Below the pieces are notes generated by a model. The model did not search any database and was not told where the DNA came from. It saw only the letters and a list, made by a program, of their open reading frames with translations. Made by a program: the position numbers and the translations under genes. From Anthoceros angustus (taxonomy: Eukaryota; Streptophyta; Anthocerotopsida; Anthocerotales; Anthocerotaceae), in assembly GCA_010909165.1 (NCBI GenBank), contig VJWM01000134.1:62001-126000 (forward strand): 64,000 nt of DNA. Reading direction: 5' to 3'. Position 1 is the stretch's first letter; each line of letters starts with the position of its first letter. Positions 19,247-30,139 of the stretch are shown here, one piece after another.

Positions 19247-20190
19247 TTTGTAAGTTGCTGTACTTTACACCAAAGTTGCAGATAAATGGTACATATTCAA
19301 ACTCATACTCCTTGATGTGATGTGCACTATGTTTCGTCCATCCTCTTGCACAACATAAAATAAACAGCAATGTATGAATAATGGTCCAATGTCCACTATC
19401 AGCAATTAATATGTAAGTACTAGCAACAGTAAGAAAACATATATAGAATTGCGTAGATAAAATCAACAGTCCACCTAATACTCATCATGAAAGTTTGATG
19501 TAAGAACATCAAGAAACTAAATATATAATCATAAAATTAACAAACAACATAAATAAAATAAGAGTTAAGTACGTATAATGTTCAAGTACAATAGAGAAGC
19601 CTAAAACACTAACCTATAGAATAATGATGATGTTGAGGTAGGACTTGAACTTGGTTTAGTATACACACACATATATAGACAGACTAAGAACGCGTGGGTT
19701 CGACATATTTTGATCTCTTTCGAGGATGGCTCTAAATTATTTTTTAATGTGTTTAATGTAATAGAAGGGACACTGACACTTAATGAATCCCTTAAGAGTC
19801 TACAAGTTACTTGAACTATAACATTATTCACAACAAGACCATTATTAAAGATCATGAATGCTACTACTTACACGAAGATAGCTGTCGCAAATGAAGTACT
19901 ACTAGCACAATAATTGTGGGCTGTCAATACTTACTCCAGCTGAACCAGCAATTGTGGACTATCACTCCAGTAGAACCGACAATTGTGGATTGTTGAACAC
20001 TCCAATTTATAATAGATAGATAGATAGATAGATAGATAAATATATTTGTACGCGCTGCAATTGGACAAGCAATGACTACCTTACGTACAAGATAAGCACA
20101 TCGCTAGCACAAGTTGCTTGTGGCATACAAAGTGGTGTACATATATGTGTGAGCAGCTATTGGATTTGGAGTGCTTGAATTCATGAGTGT
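19247..20190. other. PLATZ upstream region with shared block and GATA microsatellite, unit 1
   Basis: 19575-20010 is the copy of the block that is also 5' of TLP-B. It is followed by three CAATTGTGG-containing repeats of about 30 bp (19913-20000) and a (GATA)n run at 20014-20038, which is shorter in units 2 and 3. No gene is seen. Confidence 0.6.
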
Positions 20191-20768
20191 CTCAATAATG
20201 TTGGGTTTAAATAAATTTGGACTTCCTTCTCACAAGGGGTTTTGAACTTTCTTTCATACCATAATGCACTCCAAGAGGGTTTGCACGGGCATAAAGAGTT
20301 TGGCTGAGAGATAAGAGGTATCGGATTCATGAGACTGCCTCTCGAGATTGGGTGATAAGCATTGGAGAGGTATCAGATTCATGAGACTGCCTCTCGATAT
20401 TGGGTGATAAGCATTAGATCGATCAATTCTTTTTTAATCAATATAGCTAGGCATTTTCGTAGTTATAATTTTATATTCATAACTAGGTAATAGATGATTG
20501 ATCCTGTGTTGGCAGCCCAAGCTGCGAGTCAATATCGAATCGAACAAGCCATAGAATACTAATGACTTCATTTCCTAAAACCGGATGAAAAGAGTAAATA
20601 CTATGGATATGTCCTGCTTGCACATCGTCTACAACCAAGGAGAACGCATGGAGAGAAAAAATCTACAAGCAAGGAGAACGCATGGAGAGAAAAAAACGAC
20701 AGGGGATGAGTTACCTAAACGCCTTGATAACGAATCGGGCCGATGGCATCGGCAACAGTGAAACATAT

Positions 20769-20964
20769 TGTTAGAAATCTATAGGATTGGTGCAACACAT
20801 CACATATTAGAGTTATGAGTATAAGTCCTAGAAGTATATAGGATTATCCTGTGAGCGAGATAGGGTTTCATACTATCGAGAGTATGACAAGGCCAAAGGC
20901 TATATATGTATGCATAGCACACCATTTCTAATGTATCGAACACAGGAATTACTGCTTTCTAACA
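20769..20964 (+). repeat. Copia 5' LTR
   Basis: 196 bp, TG...CA. It contains the unit TATAGGATTATCC, then a TATATATG TATA-like motif followed by GCATAGCACACC. It differs from the 3' LTR by a handful of indels and substitutions, which suggests a young insertion. Confidence 0.92.
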
Positions 20965-20979
20965 TGGTATCGGGAGATG
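20965..20979 (+). promoter_or_regulatory. Copia primer-binding site
   Basis: TGGTATCGGGAGATG immediately follows the 5' LTR. It resembles the initiator-methionine tRNA site TGGTATCAGAGC used by most plant copia elements, with two or three changes. Confidence 0.75.
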
Positions 20980-21150
20980 CGTAAAGTACTGCACCACCCT
21001 GTGTGGGACTGTTGCCACTTGTCTTCTATTGCATTGTTTGTAGTTATGCAGACTAAGTGTCTGTGAAAGCTCGTTTGCAATTTTTAGCTTGGTAGTAGTT
21101 TTGGTGCGAGGAACTTTTGTCTTGTCTTTGCATAGCTTTCAGAGGTGTGC

Positions 21151-21870
21151 ATATGGAGACTACGCGTCAAGTGGAGAAGTTTGATGGCGTGAACTTCACA
21201 TTATGGAAGTTGAAGCTAAAATCTCTTCTCATTGTGGATTGTGGAAGTTTGTGGAAAATGGACTTCCGGATGGCGCTTCGAAAAGGATATAGACAAGGAT
21301 GCGAAAGCCTTGGCTAATATTATCTGAATGTGTCGATGACATTCTCTCACAATTGAGCGAGTGTGTCTCTTCGCAGGATGCATGGAAAATTCTTTGCACG
21401 TGAGAAGAAGAGCATTGTGAGCGAAATGCTGAAAGTCAATTCTCCAACTTCAAGATGGTTGAGGCGACACGTTCAACAACATGTCAACAAGTTGAAAAGC
21501 TTGGTTGATCAAATGAGGGAGGCGAGATCAAACCTTGAGGGTAAGGTGATCACACCGCAGTAGTTTGCCACCATCATGTAGGCAATTTTATTGTCTTATA
21601 GGGCATCCGTAGCGATGCGTCCAAGTGACAATCAACCAACCTTTGATGAGGTGGTTAGATTACTCCTACAAGAGGAGCTTGATGGTTCTTTCCGGACACA
21701 AGGCAACGAAGGCTTGGCACTCTTCTCAAGAAGGGCACATCACGGTGGAAGACCTGCAAGCCAAGTCTCTAGAAGGGACAAAGGATACAGATGCAAAGAG
21801 AAAGGTGAAAGGCTTTTGTTATTATTGCGGAAGCCCAATCACCACGCAAAGGGCGTAAAATAAGATTGGC
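21151..21870 (+). pseudogene. Copia gag, broken
   Basis: Starts METTRQVEKFDGVNFTLWK, the usual copia gag opening (F-x-G-x-N-F-x-x-W). A zinc-knuckle FCYYCGSPNHHAKG sits at about 21811-21856, with the last Cys not visible. The frame shifts several times between these points, so no full capsid protein is encoded as read. Confidence 0.75.
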
Positions 21871-22245
21871 GGACTTGAAGAAGGAAATCATCCCAAGCTA
21901 ATCAAGTCGTGAGAAGGACCAAGAACACATCTTGGCGTGCTTCACCGAAAGAGATCAAGCGACTTCATCAAAGAAGGATGAGAGTTTGTACCTTGACTCG
22001 GTGCATCCCAAGATTTCGCTTATAACCTTCCTTGGTTCTCAAGCTACGAGGTATTGCGGAGGGGCATACGGTGGCGCTTGGTGACAATAGGTCACATGAC
22101 ATCAAGGAAGAGGAGTGTTACGAGTCCATCTTCCGGAGGGATCACAGTATTAAGGGCGTGCATCATGTGCCTCATCTTGCGAGGAATCTTCTTTCGCATA
22201 AAAATTGCCGATCAGTCATGAGGTTGTGTTCAATTCCAAAAGGAT

Positions 22246-22915
22246 TTGGATCCAATGAGCACTGAGTTATCGAATGCTAAAGTGATTGCTAGGCGTCCAG
22301 TAGGAAATTTGTACAAGTTGTGTGCTTCTGTGGGAAGGCAAGCTTGCACCTTTATGGACAGTTCGCAAAATAGCATTAGATCTATTGATTTATGGCATCA
22401 ACGTCTAGGGCACATTGGTGTGGACAATATCAGGTTGATGAAGAACCAACATATGGTTACAGGCTTGGATTTGAAAGAAGTGGGTGAGCTGCAATTATGC
22501 CAAGGGTGCATAATGGGAAAGCTACACCGAACTAAGTTCCCAAGGATTGCAGCGCGACGAGCAAAGATGGCGCTAGAGTTGGTACACACGGATGTGTGTA
22601 GTCCAATGAAAAATCCCACTCATGGCGGAGCCCGCTACATTCGTGTTTGTGGATGATTTCACTAGGAAGACTGGACATATCTTATGAAGGAGAAATCCGG
22701 TATTTACACTCTTCAAGGAATGGAAAGCCATGGTGGAGAGCATGAAGTGGACAACGTCAAGACTTTGCGTGGTGACAACGGAGGTGAATACATCTCCACT
22801 AACTTCCAACGCTTTTGCAAGGAGCATGGAATTGGAAGGCAACTAACCATCCCTCACACACCGGAGCAAAATGGAGTGGCGGAGCGCAAACTTAGAGTCC
22901 GTGGAGGCAGCTAAA
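22246..22915 (+). pseudogene. Copia GAG-pre-integrase and integrase core, broken
   Basis: DLWHQRLGHIGVDNIRLMK and CQGCIMGKLHRTKFP form the H-x-H...C-x2-C zinc domain. LELVHTDVCSPM follows with the first catalytic Asp. Further on, LRGDNGGEYIS carries the second Asp, and HTPEQNGVAERKLR the catalytic Glu region. At least two frameshifts separate these pieces. Confidence 0.8.
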
Positions 22916-23234
22916 TGCATGTTACATCATAGTGGCTTGGAAGTACGTTTTGGGGTGAGGTCATGTTACTGACAACCTGTTTTGAATCGAGTTCCAACCA
23001 AAGCTATTGTTGGAATGACCGGAGGAAGCGTGGTCAGCGTCAAGCCCGACATAAGCCATTTGAGGATCTTTGGTTCGATGGTTTATGCTCACGTTCAAGC
23101 AAACCCGAACAAAATGGGATCCAAAAGGCGTGAAGTGCCTTATGCTTGGATACTCTCGAGATTAAGGGCTCTGGGTTGTATGATCTTTCAAGGAAGAAGA
23201 TCATTTTAGCGAGGACGTTGTATTTAATGAGGTT

Positions 23235-24414
23235 GTGGAACCCATCAAAGGAGTGGGAGCTCCAACCCCAGCGGTTATCATGAAGGATCCGACGGCATAT
23301 GTTGACAACCCTGACGAGGATTCTGAGTATGATGACACTCTTGAGCAACCTGCCCCTGAGCCCAACGAACCTTCTCAACAATGCGACATAGAGGGGGGAG
23401 AAAGGGAAATTCCTGATGTCGCGATTGGAGAAGTAGATGAAGATCAAAGCATTGTCGTAATTGAGAAGAGGAAGCTCAAGTATTCGAGAGAGACAACCAA
23501 TCTTGAGAAGATCAACGAGACAATGGAAACCTTCAAGATCTTGGAATCCATGAATGCATGTGTGTATGAGGAGGCATGGTTGGCGATGCGAACCACAAAG
23601 CCTAAGGAAGCATTGGAAGGACCAAAGGCAAAGGAGTGGAAAGAAGTGACAAGTGAGTATAACTCTCTTCTCAAGAACAAAACTTGGGCAATCACTCCTC
23701 TACCTCACGGAAGGAAGAGCATAGGATCAAAGTGGACATTCAAGATTAAGCGCAAGGCTGATGGAAGCATAGAGCGCTACAAGGCAAGGCTGGTGGGGAA
23801 AGGATATACACAAGTCCCAGGTGTGGATTATACTGATACCTTCTCCCCTGTCGCTAAGATAGCATCTATCCGAGCTCTCCTAGCTATCGCAGCCGCTTTC
23901 GACATGGAGATACATCATATGGATGTTCTGACTGCGTTCCTGAATGGAGATCCGGATGAAGAGATCTACATGGACCAGCGGAGGGATCTCGAAATACCGG
24001 GGCCGAGGGAGAGGTATGTAGGCTGCTAAAGGCTCTGTATGGTCTTAAGCAATCGCCTTGCTTGGTATCGTAAGGTTGATGTGTTTTTCCGTCTAGAGGT
24101 TTCAAGAAAACCAATGCGATTGGAATATCTATGTGAAGAGAGTGGGAGAATCCATAATTATCATTGCTGTTTATGTGGACGATTTGATTATTGCTAGCAA
24201 TGACATGGAACTCTTAGACTCGATAAAGCAAAGCCTTAATGCAAGCTTTGACATGAGAGATTTGGGTGAGCTCCACTATTCCCTAGGAATAAAGGTGGAA
24301 AGGAATAGGGCTAACAAACAGATCTCTTTGAGCCAACAAACATATGTGGAGACCATATTGAGCGTTTGGCATGCAAGATTGCAAACCCATGAAGACGCCA
24401 ATGATCTTCAATGA
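23235..24414 (+). pseudogene. Copia reverse transcriptase, broken
   Basis: The frame 23235-24029 contains [20 protein letters not shown], the [14 protein letters not shown] and [13 protein letters not shown] motifs and [10 protein letters not shown]. After a frameshift near 24030, the catalytic AVYVDDLIIASND box lies at 24166-24204, then LHYSLGIKVER. This is the longest intact stretch of the element. Confidence 0.85.
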
Positions 24415-24429
24415 GAAGCTATCGCAGGA

Positions 24430-25124
24430 GATGAGCCCTACAACCTAAAAGGAGAAAGAGAAGATAGATAAGACTCTCTATCAACGTGCGTTGGCTGTCT
24501 TACATATTTGGCAACAGGACAAGGCCCGACATTGCAGGCGTGGAGTTGTGAGTCGATTCTTGGCCAACCACGGACAAGATTATCAAGCGATCAAGAGGAT
24601 ATTCGGATACTTGCGGCACAAAACATTGGAAGTTGAAATACCAAAAGGATCGACATGAAGACGCCGGTGGTTGGATTTTGTGATTGATTTGGAGATGTCG
24701 ATGGCATAAGTCTACCAGGATATGTATTTATGCTATTTGGGGAGCCATTTCATGGAGTAGTAGGCGTCGACCTCGTGGCTTTGTCCTCTGAGCGGAGTAC
24801 ATGGCAATATCTGCTGCAACAATGGAAGCAATATGGCTACGACGATTGCTCAAGAAATGGGATTTAAGCGGAAGGGTGCAACCATCTTCAACGACAATCA
24901 AGGTTGCATTTACTTAGCAAAGAATGCTACTTTTCACGAGGACGAAACACATTGAAGTAAAGCATCACTTCATCAGAGAAAGTTCAATCCAAGGAGATAG
25001 AGCTAGCGTATTGTCCCACTGGACATGCCTGCAGATGTTTTGACCAAAAGGGTTGACTTTAGAGAAGCACGTTAAGTTTAGCAAGATGTTAGGCTTAAAA
25101 GAGTAGCGATGTGTTGAGTGGGAG
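24430..25124 (+). pseudogene. Copia RNase H remnant and polypurine tract
   Basis: Short frames keep the copia tail order: a KSTTGYVFMLFG-like motif near 24705-24735, then HIEVKHHFIRE-like sequence near 24950-24980 in a shifted frame. A purine-rich TTGAGTGGGAG at 25114-25124 abuts the 3' LTR, the expected polypurine tract. Confidence 0.65.
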
Positions 25125-25313
25125 TGTTAGAAATCTATAGGATTGGTGCAACACATCACATATTAGAGTTATGAGTATAAGTCCTAGAAGTATATAGGAT
25201 TATCCCAGGGGCGAGATAGGGTTTCATACTATCGAGTATGACAAGGCCAAAGGCTATATATGTATGCATAGCACACCATTTCTAATGTCTTGAACACAGG
25301 AATTCTGCTTTTC
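25125..25313 (+). repeat. Copia 3' LTR
   Basis: Starts TGTTAGAAATC and is near-identical to the 5' LTR. Its end reads GCTTTTCA where the other two LTR copies have TTCTAACA, a small local deletion. It is followed by the interrupted leader sequence TATCTCATG. Confidence 0.88.
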
Positions 25314-25325
25314 ATATATCTCATG

Positions 25326-25415
25326 TTTTGGTTTGACACAAGTGGGCTCCTTTTGGTTTGACACCTGGGCTCCTTTTGGTTTGACACTGGGCTCCTTTTG
25401 GTTTGACACCTGGGC
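25326..25415. repeat. ~26-bp VNTR in the TLP-A leader (4 copies here)
   Basis: The unit is GGTTTGACACAGTGGGCTCC plus TTTT, 24-27 bp. Copy number: one in unit 1 (5781-5806), four here, four in the duplicated leader (26876-26970), three in unit 3 (42156-42231) and three in unit 4 (57670-57748). Each unit contains TTTGACAC, close to but not a W-box. Confidence 0.85.
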
Positions 25416-26675
25416 TCGGACCAACTCCACTCTTCTAGTGGACACGCGGATGAGAAGCAACCAAAGCCGCCTCGAGGCGGCTCAAAGGCTCGTTATCTTT
25501 CACACATACACTATTGAGCGCGTCTCTTGAAATGATGGGAATGCTCATAGCCTTCTTTCCGTGGCTGCATGTGCTTCCTTAGGAAAATCGGCTTTTGAAC
25601 AACTCTGAATGGTAGGCACAAACCAAATGCATGCCATGGCAGCCAAGTTGTTTATTCTAGGCCATGTCGCACTTTTATACCTCGAGTGCACATGTTCCGA
25701 GACACAACGTATCCCTTTCATCTTCGATCTGCAAGAGGGCAGGTACTTCCCTAATGCAACTCATTACATGATGCTTACAGGCAGAATTTGACCAAGCTTT
25801 GACATGAGAGATTTGGGTGAGCTCCACTATTCCTAGGAATAAAGGTGGAAAGGAATAGGGCTAACAAGCATCTCTTTGAGCCAACAAACATATGTGGAGA
25901 CCATATTGGGCGTTTCGGCATGCAAGATTGCAAACCCATGAAGACGCCAATGATCTTCAATGAGAAGCTATCGCAGGAGATGAGCCCTACAACCGAAAAG
26001 GAGAAAGAAGATAGATAAGACTCTCTATCAACGTGCGTTATCTTACATATTGTAGGGCGGACAAGGCCCGACATTGCGAGGCGGTGGGAGTTGTGAGTCG
26101 ATTCTTGGCCAACCGGACAACGGCATTATCAAGCGATCAAGAGGATATTCGGATACTTGCGGCACAAAACATTGGAAGTTGCAATACCAAAAGGATCGAC
26201 ATGAAGCCGGTGGTTGGATTTTGTGATTGATTGGCTGGAGATGTCGATGGCATAAGTCTACCACAGGATATGTATTTATGCTATTTGGGGAGCCATTTCA
26301 TGGAGTAGTAGGCGTCGACCTCGTGGCTTTGTCCTCTGAGCGGAGTACATGGCAATATCTGCTGCAACAATGGAAGCAATATGGCTACGACGATTGCTCG
26401 AAGAAATGGGATTTAAGCAGAAGGGTGCAACAACCATCTTCAACGACAATCAAGGTTGCATTTACTTAGCAAAGAATGCTACTTTTCACGAGGGCGAAAC
26501 ACATTGAAGTAAAGCATCACTTCATTAGAGAAAGTTCAATCCAAGGAGATAGAGCTAGCGTATTGTCCCACTGGACATGCTGCAGATGTTTTGACCAAAA
26601 GGGTTGACTTTAGAGAAGCACGTTAAGTTTAGCAAGATGTTAGGCTTAAAAGAGTAGCGATGTGTTGAGTGGGAG

Positions 26676-26867
26676 TGTTAGAAATCTATAGGATTGGTGC
26701 AACACATCACATATTAGAGTTATGAGTATAAGTCCTAGAAGTATATAGGATTATCCGGGGGCGAGATAGGGTTTCATACTATCGAGAGTATGACAAGGCC
26801 AAAGGCTATATATGTATGCATAGCACACCATTTCTAATGTCTTGAACACAGGAATTCATTTCTAACA
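26676..26867 (+). repeat. Third copia LTR copy, created by the 1.55-kb duplication
   Basis: 192 bp, TGTTAG...TAACA, preceded by the polypurine tract and followed by TATCTCATG. It belongs to the duplicated segment and not to a second insertion, because the copia tail before it and the leader after it are duplicated too. Confidence 0.9.
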
Positions 26868-27339
26868 TATCTCATGTTTTGGTTTGACACAAGTGGGCTC
26901 CTTTTGGTTTGACACAGTGGGCTCCTTTTGGTTTGACACTGGGCTCCTTTTGGTTTGACACCTGGGCTCGGACCAACTCCACTCTTCTAGTGGACACGCG
27001 GATGAGAAGCAACCAAAGCCTCGAGGCGGCTCGTCAAAGGCTCGTTATCTTTCACACATACACTATTGAGCGCCGTCTCTTGGAAATGATGGAATGCTCA
27101 TAGCCTTCTTTCCGTGGCTGCATGTGCTTCCTTAGGAAAATCGGCTTTTGAACAACTCTGAATGGTAGGCACAAACCAAATGCATGCCATGGCAGCCAAG
27201 TTGTTTATTCTAGGCCATGTCGCACTTTTATACCTCAGTGCACATGTTCCGAGACACAACGTATCCCTTTCATCTTCGATCTGCAAGAGGGCAGGTACTT
27301 CCCTAATGCAACTCATTACATGATGCTTACAGGCAGAAT

Positions 27340-27476
27340 TTGACCAAGCTTTTGCCTCTCCACCTAACAGTACACGTACGCAAGCCATGGGTACGCTCCT
27401 CCCCATCTCCAGTCGACTCATTTCATTTGACTGACCCAGTCTCCCCGCCGCCCACTGACTGCAGCGGACATATAAG
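27340..27476 (+). promoter_or_regulatory. TLP-A core promoter, unit 2
   Basis: W-boxes TTGACC (27340-27345) and TTGACT (27427-27432), TATAAG at 27471, and a four-copy GCAGAA run. It lies directly 3' of the 1.55-kb duplication, which therefore changes what stands more than about 150 bp upstream of this TATA box. Confidence 0.58.
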
Positions 27477-27639
27477 CTCGCCGTAGAAGCAGAAGCAGAA
27501 GCAGAAGCAGTAATCACACACCGTCTTCCGGGCTCTCATCTCCACTGCACTGCCCACTACTCCGATCGCCAAGCTCACAGCTAGCGCATGCTCTGGACTC
27601 CTGCGCAGCCTCCACAGACCTGTCTGCTTCTATTACAAG

Positions 27640-28516
27640 ATGGCCAGCTTCAACGCAGCGTGGGTTCTTCTGTCGGCGCTGGTGGCAGCCAGCAGCCTGA
27701 TGGCCGCCGTGCAAGGTGAATCCAGCGCGCGTTCAACACACTGCATTGCATCGATTACTAGCTATAGCCTTGCTTCCTGCTGAATGATGAAGCATAGCTG
27801 TGATCGTGAACTCTCGAGATTGAGCAGAACGTTTGTGTGGAATGGTGGGTCAAACTGCAGGTGCTACGTGCAGATACAGAACCACTGCCCCTACCCGTCA
27901 CCAGCTGCGCGCAATCCAGAGCCGACCCCATCGCGCAGTTCCAGCTGGCCTCGGGCCAGTCGCAGACCCTGGACTTCGGCTCCGCCTGCAGCTGGCCGTC
28001 GGCCACGATATGGGCGTCGGTGCGAGGGCAGTGCGTTGCGCCCGGGGAACCCTGCCGCCGCCAACGATAAGAACCTGGCCGATCTGGCGGAATTCAACCT
28101 GGCCAGCCCACCGACTTCTACGATGTCAGCAACGTGAACGCCTACACCATCGGCCTCAAGATCCAGCCCGTTGCCAGCAGCTGCGGCGCACCTTCCTGCT
28201 CCATCCCCGACATCCGCTCCTTCTGCGGCGCCAACAACCAGCTGCTGAGCCTGCCCTCCGGGGCGCTCTCCTGCATCAACACCGACGGCACTGCCGGCCG
28301 AGGCCCCTCGGACGGCACCCGCCTGTTCAAGGCCGCCTGCCCTCCGGGGCGCTCTCCTGCATCAACACCGACGGCACTGCCGGCCGAGGCCCCTCGGACG
28401 GCACCCGCCTGTTCAAGGCCGCCTGCCCCTCCTCCTACAGCTACAACTACGACGACGCCACCTCCACCTTCACTTGCCCCCACGGCACCAACTACAATGT
28501 CATCTTCTGTCCCTGA
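27640..28516 (+). CDS. Thaumatin-like TLP-A, unit 2, with 86-bp internal duplication
   Basis: Exon 1 27640-27715, intron 27716-27860, exon 2 27861-28516. It shares unit 1's missing G at the start of exon 2 and the two-base loss after VAPG, and has lost a C in the CCGTCACC region. Its private feature is a tandem duplication of about 86 bp (28249-28334 and 28335-28420) that repeats the [18 protein letters not shown] part. The copies meet in a shared GCCTGCCCTCC. The C-terminus with [15 protein letters not shown] is intact. If the 86 is really 87, the duplication would be in frame and add two cysteines. Confidence 0.78.
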
Positions 28517-28677
28517 TCGATTTCTGTGGCTCTCGCGCACATACCTGCTCCTGGGCAAGGATTTGATCCACACGTACGGAGACATGTAGTATGTGGTTTC
28601 GTAAAGAGTTCACGACTTGTGAACATTGGCTGGTAGCAGGGCAGTGTAGATTGGGAAATCAATTTGGACATACACGG

Positions 28678-29193
28678 TCATTGTGTGCCATCATCTGTAG
28701 CAAACAATCGCATGCAAGCATGTCTTCCCAGGTCACATTTCCATGATTCCGCCAGACCCCAGCAGTGATGCACACCAAACTGCTCAGCCAGGTTGAACTG
28801 GCATGGCCAAGAGCATGGCTTCTGCTTTGCTAGCGCTGAAGAGTCCATCCCTGCCAAAAGGTTGGTCAATCATGCAGCTAGAATAATGGCTGAAGTCCCT
28901 CTCCATAGGAGGGAAGTACTTTGAAGCATTCAAAGTACTTCACTCCTTCCTAACATTCGAGTTTGGCTGCAGGCAGGCAAAAGCATAGGGTAAAGAACTG
29001 TGTTGGCCACAAAAGATGCTGCCACTGGTTGGACACCTTCCTTCTGCTTTGTTGCATACAGTTCTAACGCCTTTTCCCTTATTCCTGCTCCATAGAGCAA
29101 CCTAGGATTGCATTCCATGTTACCACATCCGAGGTCAGGTACAACAATCCTGTGCAACAACAACAGCAGTGCGGCTCCACTCCTCATTCCCAC
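28678..29193 (-). pseudogene. PPR remnants, lower part, unit 2
   Basis: 28678-28869 is the decayed E-region copy. 28930-29193 holds EKALELYATKQKEGVQP followed by VAASFVAN, a single PPR-repeat-like stretch. The hairpin of unit 1 recurs here at about 28912-28940. Confidence 0.5.
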
Positions 29194-29199
29194 AGCCCG

Positions 29200-29706
29200 C
29201 TAAATCAACGCAGTGTACAGTTGTGTCGGCGTGGACACCATCCCGACACGAAGCGAAAATACATGAAGCGCTCGTTGAGAAAGCTTCAGTGCAGCAGAGC
29301 GCGTTCTCATGTGAATGTCGAGGTCACAAGTTTTGAAGATCAAAAAGTTTGGAAGAGGCTCTGCGCTTATGCTGGTTTTCATCTGTCGCTTCAAGGAACC
29401 AACATGTCCGAAAGAAGGAGGTGAGGATAAACCCTGAGCCCGCTCTCTGTTGCAGTTCATGGATCTCTGGTACGGAATCCCAGCATTGGCAAAGATTTGG
29501 GACATGAGCATGTATGGTGAAGCTTCCAGTGGCTGCAAGTGCGCCAGGCAGTCAAATGGATGTCTTCCCAGGCCACATTCCATGAATTCGGCAGACCCCA
29601 GCAGGGACGACCAAACTGCACAGTCAGGCTGAATCGGCATGCCCAAGAGCAGCGCTTCTGCTTTGCTAGCCTGAAGACTCCGTCCCTGCCAAAAGAGGTC
29701 GGTCAA
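29200..29706 (-). pseudogene. PPR E/E+ domain fragment, open frame, unit 2
   Basis: The best-preserved PPR piece in the window: 168 codons open from MTDLFWQGRSLQASKAEALL to the stop. It contains LLGMPIQPDCAVWSSLLGSA, then LGRHPFDCLAHLQPLEASPY and MLMSQIFANAGIP. The remaining C-terminal half has no motif I recognise. The copies in units 1, 3 and 4 have the same sequence with a single base more or less near the FHEF/GLLNSWK point, which here happens to keep the frame. No upstream PPR repeats adjoin it. Confidence 0.55.
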
Positions 29707-30139
29707 TCAAGCTAGAATATTGGTTACTTGGGGCTGTAAATGGCTTTAGTCCTCTCCATAGCAATACTTTTGGCAGCAAGCTACTTCCTCCTGCCTACAA
29801 CATTCCATTATGGCTGCAGGCAGACAGAAGGAAAGAATTGTGTCGGCTTCCTCATGCAAACCAGATGCAGGAAACGCTGCAACGCACAAACATCCAGCTT
29901 GGCCAGCTGAAACCGTACAACCTGGTGCCAAGAATCCAGGGGCCACAACACTACGGTGGTTAAGATTCTGGAAACAGGGAAATCACAACACTACGGTTGT
30001 GCTGAGAGTTCAGCAATCCTAAGTTCACAACACTACAGTAGTTAAGATTCTACGGTAGTCAAAATTCTGCATGGGCAGGCAGTGACCAGATGGAACCACA
30101 AGTCCTGTTCCTTTGTGATGGGGCTTCCTGAATTTCACC

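Larger units (their letters stand above)
5227..20190. repeat. Multi-gene tandem unit 1 (about 14.96 kb)
   Basis: First copy of the large unit. It runs from a CTCAATA word to the same word at 20191. Contents in order: AT-rich leader, TLP-A (+), PPR remnants (-), symporter (-), TLP-B (-), TLP-C fragment (-), and a PLATZ gene (-) with tandem 3' modules. It is the copy that lacks the copia insertion and the private duplications seen in later units. Confidence 0.93.
20769..25313 (+). mobile_element. Ty1/copia LTR retrotransposon, full length but broken
   Basis: Bounded by ~195-bp LTRs beginning TGTTAGAAATC and ending near AACA. A primer-binding site and a polypurine tract are present. The pol order is gag, integrase, then reverse transcriptase and RNase H, which defines copia. 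It inserted into the leader of unit 2 after GAAACATAT; the empty site is visible in unit 3 (about 42142) and unit 4 (57658). The 5-bp target duplication is not clean: 5' flank CATAT, 3' flank TAT, so two bases appear lost. Frames are interrupted by many short indels. Confidence 0.92.
24243..27345. repeat. 1551-bp tandem duplication spanning copia tail, 3' LTR and TLP-A leader
   Basis: The segment 24243-25793 recurs at 25794-27345. The novel junction at 25794-25800 is a shared AAGCTTT: it occurs in copia at 24243-24249 and in the leader at 25794 and 27346. The second copy contains a solo-like third LTR (26676-26867) and a second leader with the VNTR and damaged palindrome. The duplication joins the element's 3' end to the sequence about 300 bp upstream of TLP-A. 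Confidence 0.92.

Noticed and set aside
25793-26868. A second copia insertion
   Set aside because: The copy starts inside the RT/RNase H region at a shared AAGCTTT and continues into duplicated leader sequence, so it is part of a tandem duplication.
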